Source of the DNA: an uncultured beta proteobacterium
GTDB lineage: Bacteria; Pseudomonadota; Gammaproteobacteria; Burkholderiales; Burkholderiaceae_C
Length of the DNA stretch: 12,126 nucleotides
Reading direction: 5' to 3'
Assembly (NCBI GenBank): GCA_903944555.1
Contig: CAJASG010000341.1
Span: 1 to 12,126, forward strand
In this document: one piece after another, positions 1-7,003 of the stretch
How positions within the stretch are numbered: position 1 is the first letter of the stretch
Layout of the letters: every line of letters begins with the position of its first letter
Translations under genes and position numbers: made by a program
The notes under the pieces: model-generated
The model's database searches: none
The model's input: the letters and a program-made list of their open reading frames with translations, nothing else
Told to the model about the DNA's origin: nothing

Positions 1-809
1 GCTACCGGCAAGCGCCAATGTGGCACCACCAGATGGCTGCCGCGCAAGGGGCGCAACAGCGGCTTGGCGCCCAAGCCTGCGCGCAGTTGGTCGGCCCAGG
101 CGCCGGTGGCGTTGACCACCACTTTGGCCCGCAACGTGTACTGCTGGGCGGTGATGGCATCTTCCAACACGAGTCCGTTGACGCGACCAGTCCGTGGTGT
201 GTCCAGCGTGAGCGCTTTGGCAGCTACGTAGTTCAGTGCCACGGCGCCGTCGCGCCGGGCTTCCATCAGTACGCGCCATACCAAGCGGGCGTCGTCGGTT
301 TTGGCGTCGGTAAACACCAGCGCACCGCGCAGTTGCGGTGGATTCAAGCCCGGCGCCAGCGTTTGGGTGTCTTTCAGCGAGGCATAGAAGTGGCTGCGGT
401 GTCTGGCCATCAGGTCATAGAGGTTGAGCCCGAGTTGAAACAACCAGCGCCCCGGCTTGCGGCCCACGCAGTCGGCGAATAAAAAGCTTTGTGGCTCGAC
501 CAACTCGGGGGCTTCCTGCATCAGGCGTTGGCGCTCGCGCACCGAGTGCAAGGTGGTTTTGAGGTCGCCTTCTTTCAGGTACCGTAATCCACCATGCACC
601 AGCTTGGACGAGCGGCTGGAGGTGCCCCAGGCAAAGTCGCGTTGCTCTACCAAAAGCACCTTCCAGCCCCGGCGTGCCGCTTGCTGTGCCACGCCAGCGC
701 CGGTGATGCCGCCGCCAATGACCACGAGGTCCCATTCCTGGGTGCCTAGTTGCGCCAGCGCCTGGGCGCGTTGGGTGGCAGAACTGCCAGCGTTGCTTAC
801 TGCGCCCAT
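1..809 (-). CDS. glpD: Aerobic glycerol-3-phosphate dehydrogenase, N-terminal part (cut by window edge)
   Basis: FAD-dependent, quinone-linked, membrane-associated enzyme that oxidises sn-glycerol 3-phosphate to dihydroxyacetone phosphate (DHAP). About 269 codons are visible; the family is usually about 500-530 aa, so the C-terminal half lies beyond the left edge. Seen in the sequence: a dinucleotide-binding fold GGGITGAG at residues 32-39, preceded by a ~25-residue N-terminal extension; the GlpD hallmark TSSRSSKLVHGGLRYL at 63-78; VNATGAWAD at 232-240; RPLRGSHLVVP at 253-263. The start at 809 is chosen because the ORF then begins shortly before the nucleotide-binding fold and an AGGA lies just upstream. 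It overlaps the end of the upstream flavoprotein gene by 13 nt, so translational coupling is likely. Because the visible half carries the FAD-binding hallmarks of GlpD, other DAO-family oxidases are unlikely. Confidence 0.9.
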   Translation of the reverse strand, partial: MGAVSNAGSSATQRAQALAQLGTQEWDLVVIGGGITGAGVAQQAARRGWKVLLVEQRDFAWGTSSRSSKLVHGGLRYLKEGDLKTTLHSVRERQRLMQEAPELVEPQSFLFADCVGRKPGRWLFQLGLNLYDLMARHRSHFYASLKDTQTLAPGLNPPQLRGALVFTDAKTDDARLVWRVLMEARRDGAVALNYVAAKALTLDTPRTGRVNGLVLEDAITAQQYTLRAKVVVNATGAWADQLRAGLGAKPLLRPLRGSHLVVPHWRLPV

Positions 810-2416
810 GGGCCTGCATCCTGTAGCAGTTTGCCGGGGTTCATGATTTTGTTGGGGTCAAAGTGGTGGCACAGCTCGGCCAGCGTGGCCATGCCCAGCG
901 GGCCTTTTTCCACATGCAACTGGGTGGCATGGTCACGGCCCACGCCGTGTTGGTGGCTGACCGTACCGCCATGCGCGGCAATGGTTTTTGCAACCGCCGC
1001 CTTCAGTTTTTGCCAGCGCTCAAAGGTGGGCGCGAAGCCGCCCGGTGCGTTGGCCCAGACAAACTGCGAATAGATGCTGCTGCCTTGCGGGTACATGTGC
1101 GACAAATGGGTGAAGGCATGCACCCGCTCGCCGTATTGCGCAAACACGTCGCGTGAGGTTTGCTCCATGGCCAGCATCAGCGCCTTGACGTTGGGCCAGT
1201 CCACCGCCGTCTCAATCGTGTCGGCGCTGTAGCCTTCCGTCCACAGGGTGTTGCGCAGGTAGGGGCCTTTGAAACGGTTCGCCAGCCACTTCGAGCCCAT
1301 GGCCGTGCCAATGTAGACCGCGCCAAAGGCACCCAGCGTGCGGCGGGCTTCCTTCAAGGCGAGGCGTGCGGTGCGCTGATCGGCAGTAACCCCCAACATC
1401 AGCATGCATTTGCCGGAGCCACAGCCGCGCAGGGCTAGGTAGCGTTCCATCCAGCCGATGAGCTTGGCGTGGCCCGCCAGGGTGAGGTTGGTTTCGGTTT
1501 CAATGCCGTTGCTCAGGCGCATCATGCTCAAGGGTAGTTTGCGCTGCACCAACGTGCGCACAGCGACTTCGGCGGCGTCCCAGTTGGGTAGAAAGATGGC
1601 ATGAAAGCTCTCATGCTCAGGCACCGGGGTGACGCGCACCGTGGCTTCGGTCAGCACGCCAAAGCGGCCCTCGGAGCCCATTACCAGTTCGCGCAGGTCC
1701 GGCCCGGCGCTGGCAGCGGGCAGGGTGGGGAGCGTCAGTGTGCCCACCGGGGTTTCCATGCGGCCTCCGGCAAACAGCTGCTCAATGCGCCCGTAGCGCA
1801 GTGACTGCTGGCCGCTGGAGCGGGTCACCACCCAGCCGCCCACGGTGGAGTATTCAAACGACTGCGGAAAGTGCCCCAGCGTGTAGCCGTGGGCACGCAA
1901 CTGAGCCTCCACCTGTGGCCCCGGCGTGCCCGCACCAAAAGTAGCCAGCTGGCTTTGCTTGTCCAAGTGCAGCAGACGGTTCATGCGGCTCAGGTTAAGC
2001 GACAAAATCGGCCGCTCGCTGATGGGGCAATCCAGATGCCCCGCCACACTGGTGCCCCCGGCAAAGGGAATCACCATCCAGTGGTTGGCTTGGGCCAGGT
2101 CCAGCAGTTCGCGCACTTGCTCGGTGGATTCGACAAACGCCACGCCGTCCGGCACGGGGGGCAGGGCGCCAAAGCGTTTGCGGATCCAGTCGGCAAAGCT
2201 CTCGCCCAGGGCCATGGCAAAGCGGGTGGAGGCGTCGGTCTGGATGAGCGGGTGGGCGCCGATGAGGCGCGATGCCGGAATCTTCGCCAGCAGGGATTCA
2301 CGCGTGGCATCCGCACCGGGGTGTCCTGGCCCCAGGCGGGCCACCATCATGGCGCGGGCGCCGTCGTTCAGGTCCATTGACGTGGCGTCGTCGCCCCAGC
2401 CATTCCATCTGCGCAT
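797..2416 (-). CDS. FAD-linked oxidase resembling alkyl-DHAP synthase (AGPS-like)
   Basis: A 539-aa flavoprotein of the VAO/PCMH superfamily: an FAD_binding_4 domain (about residues 90-265, with FAD loop PFAGGTSVAGH at 117-127) and an FAD-oxidase C-terminal domain (about 270-532). It resembles AGPS more than D-lactate or glycolate oxidase: GHFPQSFEYSTVGGWVVTRSSG (181-202, here split as GHFPQSFEYS and TVGGWVVTRSSG) and GSEGRFGVLTEATVRV (247-262) parallel AGPS blocks. Y449 (in SIYSQF) and SHQHGVG (487-493) fall where AGPS has its active-site Tyr and SHHHGVG. AGPS swaps the acyl chain of acyl-DHAP for a fatty alcohol to start ether lipids, but the substrate of bacterial homologues like this one is not established. 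The start at 2416 is preferred over an in-frame ATG at 2518 because AGGAGC sits 5 nt upstream and MRRWNGWGD is a typical family N-terminus. It is followed directly by glpD. Confidence 0.85.
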   Translation of the reverse strand: MRRWNGWGDDATSMDLNDGARAMMVARLGPGHPGADATRESLLAKIPASRLIGAHPLIQTDASTRFAMALGESFADWIRKRFGALPPVPDGVAFVESTEQVRELLDLAQANHWMVIPFAGGTSVAGHLDCPISERPILSLNLSRMNRLLHLDKQSQLATFGAGTPGPQVEAQLRAHGYTLGHFPQSFEYSTVGGWVVTRSSGQQSLRYGRIEQLFAGGRMETPVGTLTLPTLPAASAGPDLRELVMGSEGRFGVLTEATVRVTPVPEHESFHAIFLPNWDAAEVAVRTLVQRKLPLSMMRLSNGIETETNLTLAGHAKLIGWMERYLALRGCGSGKCMLMLGVTADQRTARLALKEARRTLGAFGAVYIGTAMGSKWLANRFKGPYLRNTLWTEGYSADTIETAVDWPNVKALMLAMEQTSRDVFAQYGERVHAFTHLSHMYPQGSSIYSQFVWANAPGGFAPTFERWQKLKAAVAKTIAAHGGTVSHQHGVGRDHATQLHVEKGPLGMATLAELCHHFDPNKIMNPGKLLQDAGPWAQ

Positions 2417-2421
2417 GCCTT

Positions 2422-2427
2422 GCTCCT
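2422..2427 (-). promoter_or_regulatory. Ribosome binding site deciding the start of the AGPS-like gene
   Basis: AGGAGC on the minus strand, 5 nt before the ATG at 2416. It fixes the start there and makes the 34-codon upstream extension (ATG at 2518) unlikely, since that ATG has no comparable site. Confidence 0.8.
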
Positions 2428-2551
2428 GTTGATTCAGTAGGAAGCACTGTAGAGCAAGGCGGCCCGTTTGCCATGTTGCCAAGCCGCCATTCGCTTGTGC
2501 TAACGCGCCAAACGGCATGGTGTTATGCTGCCGGGCCGCCAGCCCTGTGCA

Positions 2552-2611
2552 TTTTTGCTATGAATATAGGAGCTGTCTGCGTACGTTCTACGTGGCTTAC
2601 AGACCTATTTG
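2552..2611. repeat. Intergenic imperfect inverted repeat, Comamonadaceae-type
   Basis: A nested dyad is visible: ATAGG (2566-2570) with CCTAT (2604-2608), GTCTG (2575-2579) with CAGAC (2600-2604), and ACGT (2583-2586) with ACGT (2590-2593) around a 3-nt loop. The flanks are AT-rich (TTTTTGCTAT on one side, TATTTG on the other). The layout 'tttttgctat...ataggagctg...cctattt' resembles a repeat I recall as scattered between genes in Rhodoferax, Polaromonas and Acidovorax; that link is from memory, and only one copy is in this window. It abuts the stop codon of the chemoreceptor gene (2612-2614). It could form an RNA hairpin at that gene's 3' end, but there is no U-tract, so it is not a classic terminator. 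Confidence 0.45.
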
Positions 2612-5182
2612 TTAGTAAGGCGTGAAATTGCCAGTCCGCCCGATGTCGCGTGTGCGCCCTATGGCCAACCTTTGTGGTGCGCTTCGGCGATTGGGTTGCG
2701 CCAGTTGGCGCGACTTTCCCGCGAGGGCACCACTGCCAATTTTGAAAAACGCAATGCTTTGTTGCAAGGCTTCGGCTTGCCCGGACAGCTCTTCGCTGGT
2801 GGCAGCCAGTTCTTCCGATGCACTGGCGTTTTGCTGCGTCGCTTTGGACAATTGCCCCATTGCGCCGCCGATTTGCACAACCGATTCGCTTTGCTCGGTG
2901 CTGGCCGCCGCGATCTCTTGCACCAGCTCAGAGGTCCTTTGGATGCTGGGCACAATTTCGTTCAACAATTTGCCCGCCCGCTCGGCCGTTGCCACGCTGG
3001 TTTGGGCCAGGCTTCCAATCTCTTTGGCGGCTTCCTGGCTGCGCTCAGCCAGCTTGCGCACTTCGGCCGCGACCACCGCAAAGCCTTTGCCGTGCTCACC
3101 CGCTCTGGCGGCTTCAATGGCCGCGTTCAAGGCCAGCAGGTTGGTCTGGTAAGCAATGTCGTCCACGATACCGATTTTGGCGGCGATCTGCTTCATGGCG
3201 CCCACGGTATCGTTCACGGCCCGACCGCCATCGACCGCTTCCGCGCTGGTTTTGGTGGCCATGCCGTCGGTCACGCGGGCGTTGTCGCTGTTTTGCGTAA
3301 TAGATGCCGACATGTTGTCAATGGTGGCTGTGGTTTGCTCCACGCTGGCGGCCTGCTCACTGGCCGCTTGGGATAACGCTTGCGCAGTAGCACTGACTTG
3401 ATTGGCGGCACCCGTTAGAGCATCCGCAGAGTCATGTACCTCACCGAGTACACGGGTCAAGCTGTCTGCCGTCGAGTTGGCACTGTCCTTGAGTTTGCCA
3501 AACAGACCGGTGTACTCCCGCTCGATGCGGTGGGTGAGGTCCCCCGCAGCAAAGGATTCGAGCAGCGCAGCCACGTCGCCAAGCCCCTGTTCGCTGGTCG
3601 TCATGAGCTGGTTCATGCCGGCAGAGAGATTTTCAAAAAATCCGCTCTTCCCATCCAGTGCGATGCGATGGCTGAAATCGCCTTGGCTTGCGGCCCGCAC
3701 TAGCGTGGCGATCTCTTCTTGCGAGGTCAATTGTTCGGTGATATCTGTCCATTGGCCGATGGAGCCCAAACGTACGCCATCACTGGTGACGACTGCGTTG
3801 GTCACCAAATCGTACATTCTGCCGCCCAGTTCAAGCTGTGAACGGGCAGTGCCGGTCAAGTTGCGAAGACGGGCCAGCGCCGCCTGCGGGTCGGCATAAA
3901 ACATCCCCAGGCTTTCCCCCACAATTTTGCTGGGATCGAAGCCCGGAATTTGTTTGCGAAAGCCAGCCTCGTAGGTTTTTAGGACCGCCTGCAGAGCCTC
4001 GTTGACATACAGGATGGTGCCGTCGTCCGCAGCGATGCGCACTGGTAAATTGACTTTGTCCAGTGCAGCCCGGATACCCGCGTTGTAACGCGCAGCGACG
4101 TCCGCAGCCTGAAGCTGTTGGCGGGCTCCTTCTGCTGCAGCGCTCACTTTTTGCTTTTCTCCTGGCAATGGGTCCATACGCTGGTCAAATTGCCCTTGTA
4201 TGTACATTCCAATGAGCTCGACCAGCCGTGAATTCATATCCGCTTGGGCGTGCACCATGCCGTTGAAGTTTTTGGCCATGTCCTTGAAAGCTCCCGAGAA
4301 CGCACTTTCCGGGAGCCTGTGGCTGGTTTGTCCAAGGTCATTGTGATGGTGCGCCATTTCCTGTTGCGCTGTGTTGAAGGCAATCAAGGTGTTTTGCATG
4401 CCACCCATGGCTTGCAGCAATTGCCCTGTTTCGTCATTGGCACTGGTCGTTGTGTTGTTGTCGAGCTTGCCAAGTGCCACGGATTGCGCCACCAGCACCG
4501 CGCGTTGTAGCGGGCGAATAATGCTTCGGGAAATCGCGAAGGCCATGCCCGCAGTCAATGCGATGGCTGCGAGCAGTACAGCAGCGGTTTTTTGCAGGCT
4601 GGACACGAATGCAGTTCGCAGGTCGTCCATATACAAACCCGACCCGATCACCCATCCCCATGGCTTGAAGCCAGTCACAAACGAGACCTTTTCGACGGGC
4701 TTGTCTTGACCTGGCTTGGGCCAGAGGTAACTAAGGTAGCCTGATCCGTCCTTTTTGACGGTGTCTACAAAAGCGACGAATACTGCGTTGCCATCGGGAT
4801 CTCTAACGCCACTGACATCCTTGCCATTCAGGTCTGGACGAAATGGATGCGTAATAAGCTTGACGTTCAGGTCATTGATCCAAAAATACTCTTTGCCAGA
4901 GTAACGTGCATCGTTGACGGCCTTGATGGCTATAGTTTGCGCCTGGTCACGGCTGAGCTGACCAGATGCTTCTTGTTGATAGGCCCAGTCGACGATCGAG
5001 GCGGCCACCTCTACATTCTGGCGAATAGCGACCTTTCTGGATTCATAGCTCGCCTGGTATTGCTGCCAGAGCAAGTAACCCGCCGTCAACAACAGCATGG
5101 CTGCTGCTATTCCCGCGAGCAGGGCCAGCTTGGTGCGGATCGATACGTTTTTCAAGAGGCCCGTTTCTTCAATATCACGCAC
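2612..5182 (-). CDS. Methyl-accepting chemotaxis protein with Cache, HAMP, PAS and HAMP-like repeats
   Basis: An 856-aa transmembrane chemoreceptor that would couple ligand sensing to CheA/CheW. In order: TM1 about 17-39; a single Cache (sCache_2 type) periplasmic domain about 43-190, with YFWINDLN (99-106), [14 protein letters not shown] (112-125) and [12 protein letters not shown] (171-182); TM2 about 198-219; HAMP about 220-272; a HAMP-like linker about 305-360; PAS about 365-482, with FDPSKIVGE (415-423) and [10 protein letters not shown] (475-484); two further HAMP-like segments about 488-582 ([16 protein letters not shown]); and the MCP signalling domain about 590-812. The hairpin tip [20 protein letters not shown] (676-695) is intact. 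The C-terminus is a basic tail ending NFTPY with no NWETF-like CheR/CheB tether. The start at 5182 has AAGGGA 3 nt upstream; a TTG at 5155 is an alternative. Sensed ligands cannot be read from sequence; Cache_2 domains often bind small organic acids. Confidence 0.93.
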   Translation of the reverse strand: MRDIEETGLLKNVSIRTKLALLAGIAAAMLLLTAGYLLWQQYQASYESRKVAIRQNVEVAASIVDWAYQQEASGQLSRDQAQTIAIKAVNDARYSGKEYFWINDLNVKLITHPFRPDLNGKDVSGVRDPDGNAVFVAFVDTVKKDGSGYLSYLWPKPGQDKPVEKVSFVTGFKPWGWVIGSGLYMDDLRTAFVSSLQKTAAVLLAAIALTAGMAFAISRSIIRPLQRAVLVAQSVALGKLDNNTTTSANDETGQLLQAMGGMQNTLIAFNTAQQEMAHHHNDLGQTSHRLPESAFSGAFKDMAKNFNGMVHAQADMNSRLVELIGMYIQGQFDQRMDPLPGEKQKVSAAAEGARQQLQAADVAARYNAGIRAALDKVNLPVRIAADDGTILYVNEALQAVLKTYEAGFRKQIPGFDPSKIVGESLGMFYADPQAALARLRNLTGTARSQLELGGRMYDLVTNAVVTSDGVRLGSIGQWTDITEQLTSQEEIATLVRAASQGDFSHRIALDGKSGFFENLSAGMNQLMTTSEQGLGDVAALLESFAAGDLTHRIEREYTGLFGKLKDSANSTADSLTRVLGEVHDSADALTGAANQVSATAQALSQAASEQAASVEQTTATIDNMSASITQNSDNARVTDGMATKTSAEAVDGGRAVNDTVGAMKQIAAKIGIVDDIAYQTNLLALNAAIEAARAGEHGKGFAVVAAEVRKLAERSQEAAKEIGSLAQTSVATAERAGKLLNEIVPSIQRTSELVQEIAAASTEQSESVVQIGGAMGQLSKATQQNASASEELAATSEELSGQAEALQQSIAFFKIGSGALAGKSRQLAQPNRRSAPQRLAIGRTRDIGRTGNFTPY

Positions 5183-5206
5183 ATCTATCCCTTTTTTTCA
5201 ATCTCT

Positions 5207-5220
5207 TTGATTTGAGTCAA
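5207..5220. promoter_or_regulatory. FNR/CRP-family operator-like palindrome in the divergent spacer
   Basis: TTGATTTGAGTCAA matches the FNR/Anr consensus TTGAT-N4-ATCAA at nine of ten defined positions (G replaces A in the right half on the plus strand). It lies between the chemoreceptor start (5182) and the AraC-family gene (5311). Its centre, 5213.5, is 29.5 bp before a GATACA hexamer (5243-5248), which would place it at -41.5 for a plus-strand promoter. Relative to the chemoreceptor it is only about 31 bp from the ATG, so it might instead repress that gene or serve a promoter overlapping the start codon. Confidence 0.5.
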
Positions 5221-5242
5221 GTTAACGATTCGATTTTTGGAG

Positions 5243-5248
5243 GATACA
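5243..5248 (+). promoter_or_regulatory. Candidate -10 hexamer of an activator-dependent promoter for the AraC-family gene
   Basis: GATACA matches TATAAT at only three positions and has no good -35, as expected for an activator-dependent promoter. It is proposed mainly because it sits at class II spacing from the FNR-like box at 5207-5220. Transcription would start near 5255 and leave a ~56-nt leader. Confidence 0.3.
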
Positions 5249-5298
5249 GGACGAAACTTTGTGTCACCTTGCAGTGTGGCTACTAATCTCCCCCCGGC

Positions 5299-5304
5299 TA
5301 TCAT
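5299..5304 (+). promoter_or_regulatory. Candidate -10 hexamer for a leaderless AraC-family transcript
   Basis: TATCAT matches TATAAT at five of six positions and ends 6 nt before the ATG at 5311, so transcription would start at or beside the A of the start codon. The matching -35 region (about 5276-5281, GTGGCT) is weak. No Shine-Dalgarno sequence lies between it and the ATG. Confidence 0.35.
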
Positions 5305-5310
5305 TCCCCG

Positions 5311-6363
5311 ATGTCCGCCCCCCTGCTCCACCAAGCGACGAACACCACCACGCTTTCCAGTGCGCGCGTAGTGGCCTCTTATGCCCACACGCTTTGGGAT
5401 GCGGCGCGCGCAGCAGGGATGAACGACGCGCAGCTGTCTGCCGTCACGGGGCGCGTGGCTCTGGATGACGGGGACGTGTCTGTCGCTAGTTACCTCGCAT
5501 TGCTGCAGGCCGCGCGGGAGCACAGTGGCCCGCTGTTTGGCTGGGCACTGGGTCAGCAGGTCAAGCCCACGACCTATGGCGTGAATGGAATCTTGTTGCT
5601 GGCGTGCGCCACCCTCGGGGACGCTTTGCAGCAGGTGCTGCGCTTCGAGTCCCTGGTGCACGACCTGGGTCGCTCCAGTTTTACGCCCCTGGGGGATGCG
5701 GTGGCCTACGCCTGGCGCAATGACTATGCCACCCACGCAATGGCGGGAACGCTGGCTGAGTCGGTGTTCGCAGGTATTCAGACCTGTGCGCATTGGCTGG
5801 TGGGGCGGTCGCTGGCCGACTTTGATATGGAGTTCATGCACCACACCGACAAAGTTACTGCAGCGCGGATTGCAGAGCTGAGTGGCGCACGCGTGCGCTG
5901 GGGTGCTGCGGAGAACCGGGTGGTGTTCCCGGCCTATGTGCTGGACTGGCCCATTCCCCAGGCCAACACGGCCTTGCTGCCGCTGTTGCAGCAACATGCC
6001 GACGCGTTGTTGCAGGCGCGCCACCCGCGTGAGGCCGGCGTGGTGGTGCAGGTGCGCCAGTGCATTTCGGCCCGGCTGGGGCAAGGTGCGGTGAGGCTGA
6101 CGGATGTGGCGAGCGACTTGCACCTATCCTCCCGCACACTGCAGCGCCGCTTGCTGGAGGCTGGCGTGGCGTTTCAGACCGTACTGGATCGAACCCGTCA
6201 CGAGCTGGCCAGCCATTACCTGGCCAACACGGCGATGCCGGTGGCGGAGGTGGGCTATCTTCTTGGTTTTCAGGATGCGCCGGCATTTCACCATGCGTTC
6301 AAGTCCTGGCAAGGGCAAGGGCCTGGGCAATTTCGTGTGCTTGCCGTCGCAAAGCCTTTTTAG
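5311..6363 (+). CDS. AraC-family transcriptional regulator (OruR/ArgR type)
   Basis: A 350-aa cytoplasmic DNA-binding regulator. The N-terminal ~230 residues match the 'Arabinose-binding-like' ligand domain of OruR/ArgR-type regulators: PLFGWALGQQVKPTTYG (74-90) is followed by GILLLACATLGDALQQVLRF (93-112). The C-terminal AraC domain has both helix-turn-helix units: VRLTDVASDLHLSSRTLQRRL (261-281, given as start VRLTDVASDL and end LSSRTLQRRL) and VAEVGYLLGFQDAPAFHHAF (311-330), followed by the usual 'K-W-G-P-FR' end. Length is typical (about 335-350). An in-frame stop at 5284-5286 means no earlier start is possible, and the ATG at 5311 lacks a Shine-Dalgarno sequence. It is divergent from the chemoreceptor and followed after 15 bp by the PilZ-like gene, so these are the likely neighbours under its control or co-transcribed with it. 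The effector is unknown. Confidence 0.9.
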   Translation: MSAPLLHQATNTTTLSSARVVASYAHTLWDAARAAGMNDAQLSAVTGRVALDDGDVSVASYLALLQAAREHSGPLFGWALGQQVKPTTYGVNGILLLACATLGDALQQVLRFESLVHDLGRSSFTPLGDAVAYAWRNDYATHAMAGTLAESVFAGIQTCAHWLVGRSLADFDMEFMHHTDKVTAARIAELSGARVRWGAAENRVVFPAYVLDWPIPQANTALLPLLQQHADALLQARHPREAGVVVQVRQCISARLGQGAVRLTDVASDLHLSSRTLQRRLLEAGVAFQTVLDRTRHELASHYLANTAMPVAEVGYLLGFQDAPAFHHAFKSWQGQGPGQFRVLAVAKPF

Positions 6364-6378
6364 AAATAGTAGTAATTC

Positions 6379-6927
6379 ATGCGCAATGACGATCGTCAAA
6401 AACACATTGGCTTCAAGCTGCGTTTCCGTTGCCTGGAACACTGGGAACATGTTGAGGCGCTGGACTGGAATCAGGTGGGGTTTAACTTTCACAGCGCGCA
6501 CTCTATTGCCGAAACGCAGTTGGAATTCAAGCGCGGGTTGATTCGCTTTGATGGAAGCATTGTTTGGCGGTCTGTGAATACAGAACCCGAGGTGGTTCGC
6601 ACCGCGCTGGTCAATGAACTGCTGTACCAAAAGGCCCGTGAAGCAGCGCACAACCCACAGTTGCACGCGCGCTTGGTAAAACTGATTCGGGCTGATGGTC
6701 TGCAAGTCGAGAAGCGCAAGGCACTGACCACATTGGGCATGAATATGAGCGACGAACGTTTGGATGCGATGGTGCATAAACGCCAGCGTGAAAACCCCAT
6801 GTACCGCTACGGAGTGAAGGTTGAGTCGGAGGCCTGGAGCGCCATTGTGCATGCTGCCCGCGAGGTCACTTCAGTCGTCGATTCGATGGAGAAGTGGTCC
6901 GGCGCACTTGGCAAGCAGGATCGTTGA
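6379..6927 (+). CDS. Small protein with a probable PilZ-like N-terminal domain
   Basis: A 182-aa cytoplasmic protein with no signal peptide or membrane segment. I do not recognise it as a named gene. The N-terminus looks like a PilZ c-di-GMP-binding barrel: RNDDR at 2-6 fits the RxxxR motif, and DWNQVG at 29-34 fits D/NxSxxG except that Asn replaces Ser. The two are 22 residues apart, a normal PilZ spacing, and a later beta-strand pattern ends in GSIVWR (59-64). Residues about 70-182 are predicted mostly helical and charged (RTALVNELLYQKAREA and later HKRQREN), with no motif I can assign. It begins 15 bp after the AraC-family gene, with only a poor ribosome site (AGAAAT region), so it is probably on the same transcript. 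Alternatively it is an unrelated beta-barrel protein; the PilZ call rests on motif spacing, not a search. Confidence 0.6.
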   Translation: MRNDDRQKHIGFKLRFRCLEHWEHVEALDWNQVGFNFHSAHSIAETQLEFKRGLIRFDGSIVWRSVNTEPEVVRTALVNELLYQKAREAAHNPQLHARLVKLIRADGLQVEKRKALTTLGMNMSDERLDAMVHKRQRENPMYRYGVKVESEAWSAIVHAAREVTSVVDSMEKWSGALGKQDR

Positions 6928-6991
6928 ACGTCCGTGTTGCATAGCCGGCGCGCCAGTAGCCGTTAACATGGGTTTTTTCACTACTAACAAC

Positions 6992-6995
6992 GGAG
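6992..6995 (+). promoter_or_regulatory. Ribosome binding site deciding the hydroxybutyryl-CoA dehydrogenase start
   Basis: GGAG, 8 nt before the ATG at 7004. It supports that start over in-frame ATGs at 6968 and 6821, which would add 12 and 61 residues absent from the family; the 6821 ATG also lies inside the preceding gene. Confidence 0.7.
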
Positions 6996-7003
6996 TTTTC
7001 AGT

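Noticed and set aside
415..819. Minus-strand open frames overlapping glpD in another frame
   Set aside because: The frame starting at 809 encodes unmistakable GlpD blocks; the others are shifted readings of the same DNA.
2417..2518. 34-residue N-terminal extension of the AGPS-like protein
   Set aside because: A strong AGGAGC and the family-typical MRRWNGWGD N-terminus place the start at 2416.
2609..3376. 255-codon plus-strand open frame over the chemoreceptor 3' end
   Set aside because: Antisense shadow of the most conserved part of the MCP signalling domain.
5240..5300. Small ORF starting TTG at 5259 after GGAGG (5240-5244)
   Set aside because: Spacing from GGAGG is too long, the product has no family features, and it runs out of frame into the AraC-family gene.
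5185..6123. 312-codon minus-strand open frame across the AraC-family gene
   Set aside because: Shadow frame with His/Arg/Gln-rich low-complexity composition and no recognisable domain; the plus frame has clear AraC motifs.
6124..6852. 242-codon minus-strand open frame over the AraC 3' end and the PilZ-like gene
   Set aside because: No motif, spans two plus-strand genes, and the plus frame of the second carries the PilZ-like pattern with better start context.
6821..7003. 61-residue N-terminal extension of 3-hydroxybutyryl-CoA dehydrogenase
   Set aside because: It would overlap the preceding gene and precede the Rossmann motif by ~70 residues; GGAG before 7004 and the exact 282-aa family length favour the shorter form.
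6928..7003. Sigma-70 or sigma-54 promoter upstream of hbd
   Set aside because: TTGCAT (6937-6942) and TAACAT (6964-6969) are 21 bp apart, too far for sigma-70, and no GG-N10-GC element fits sigma-54.
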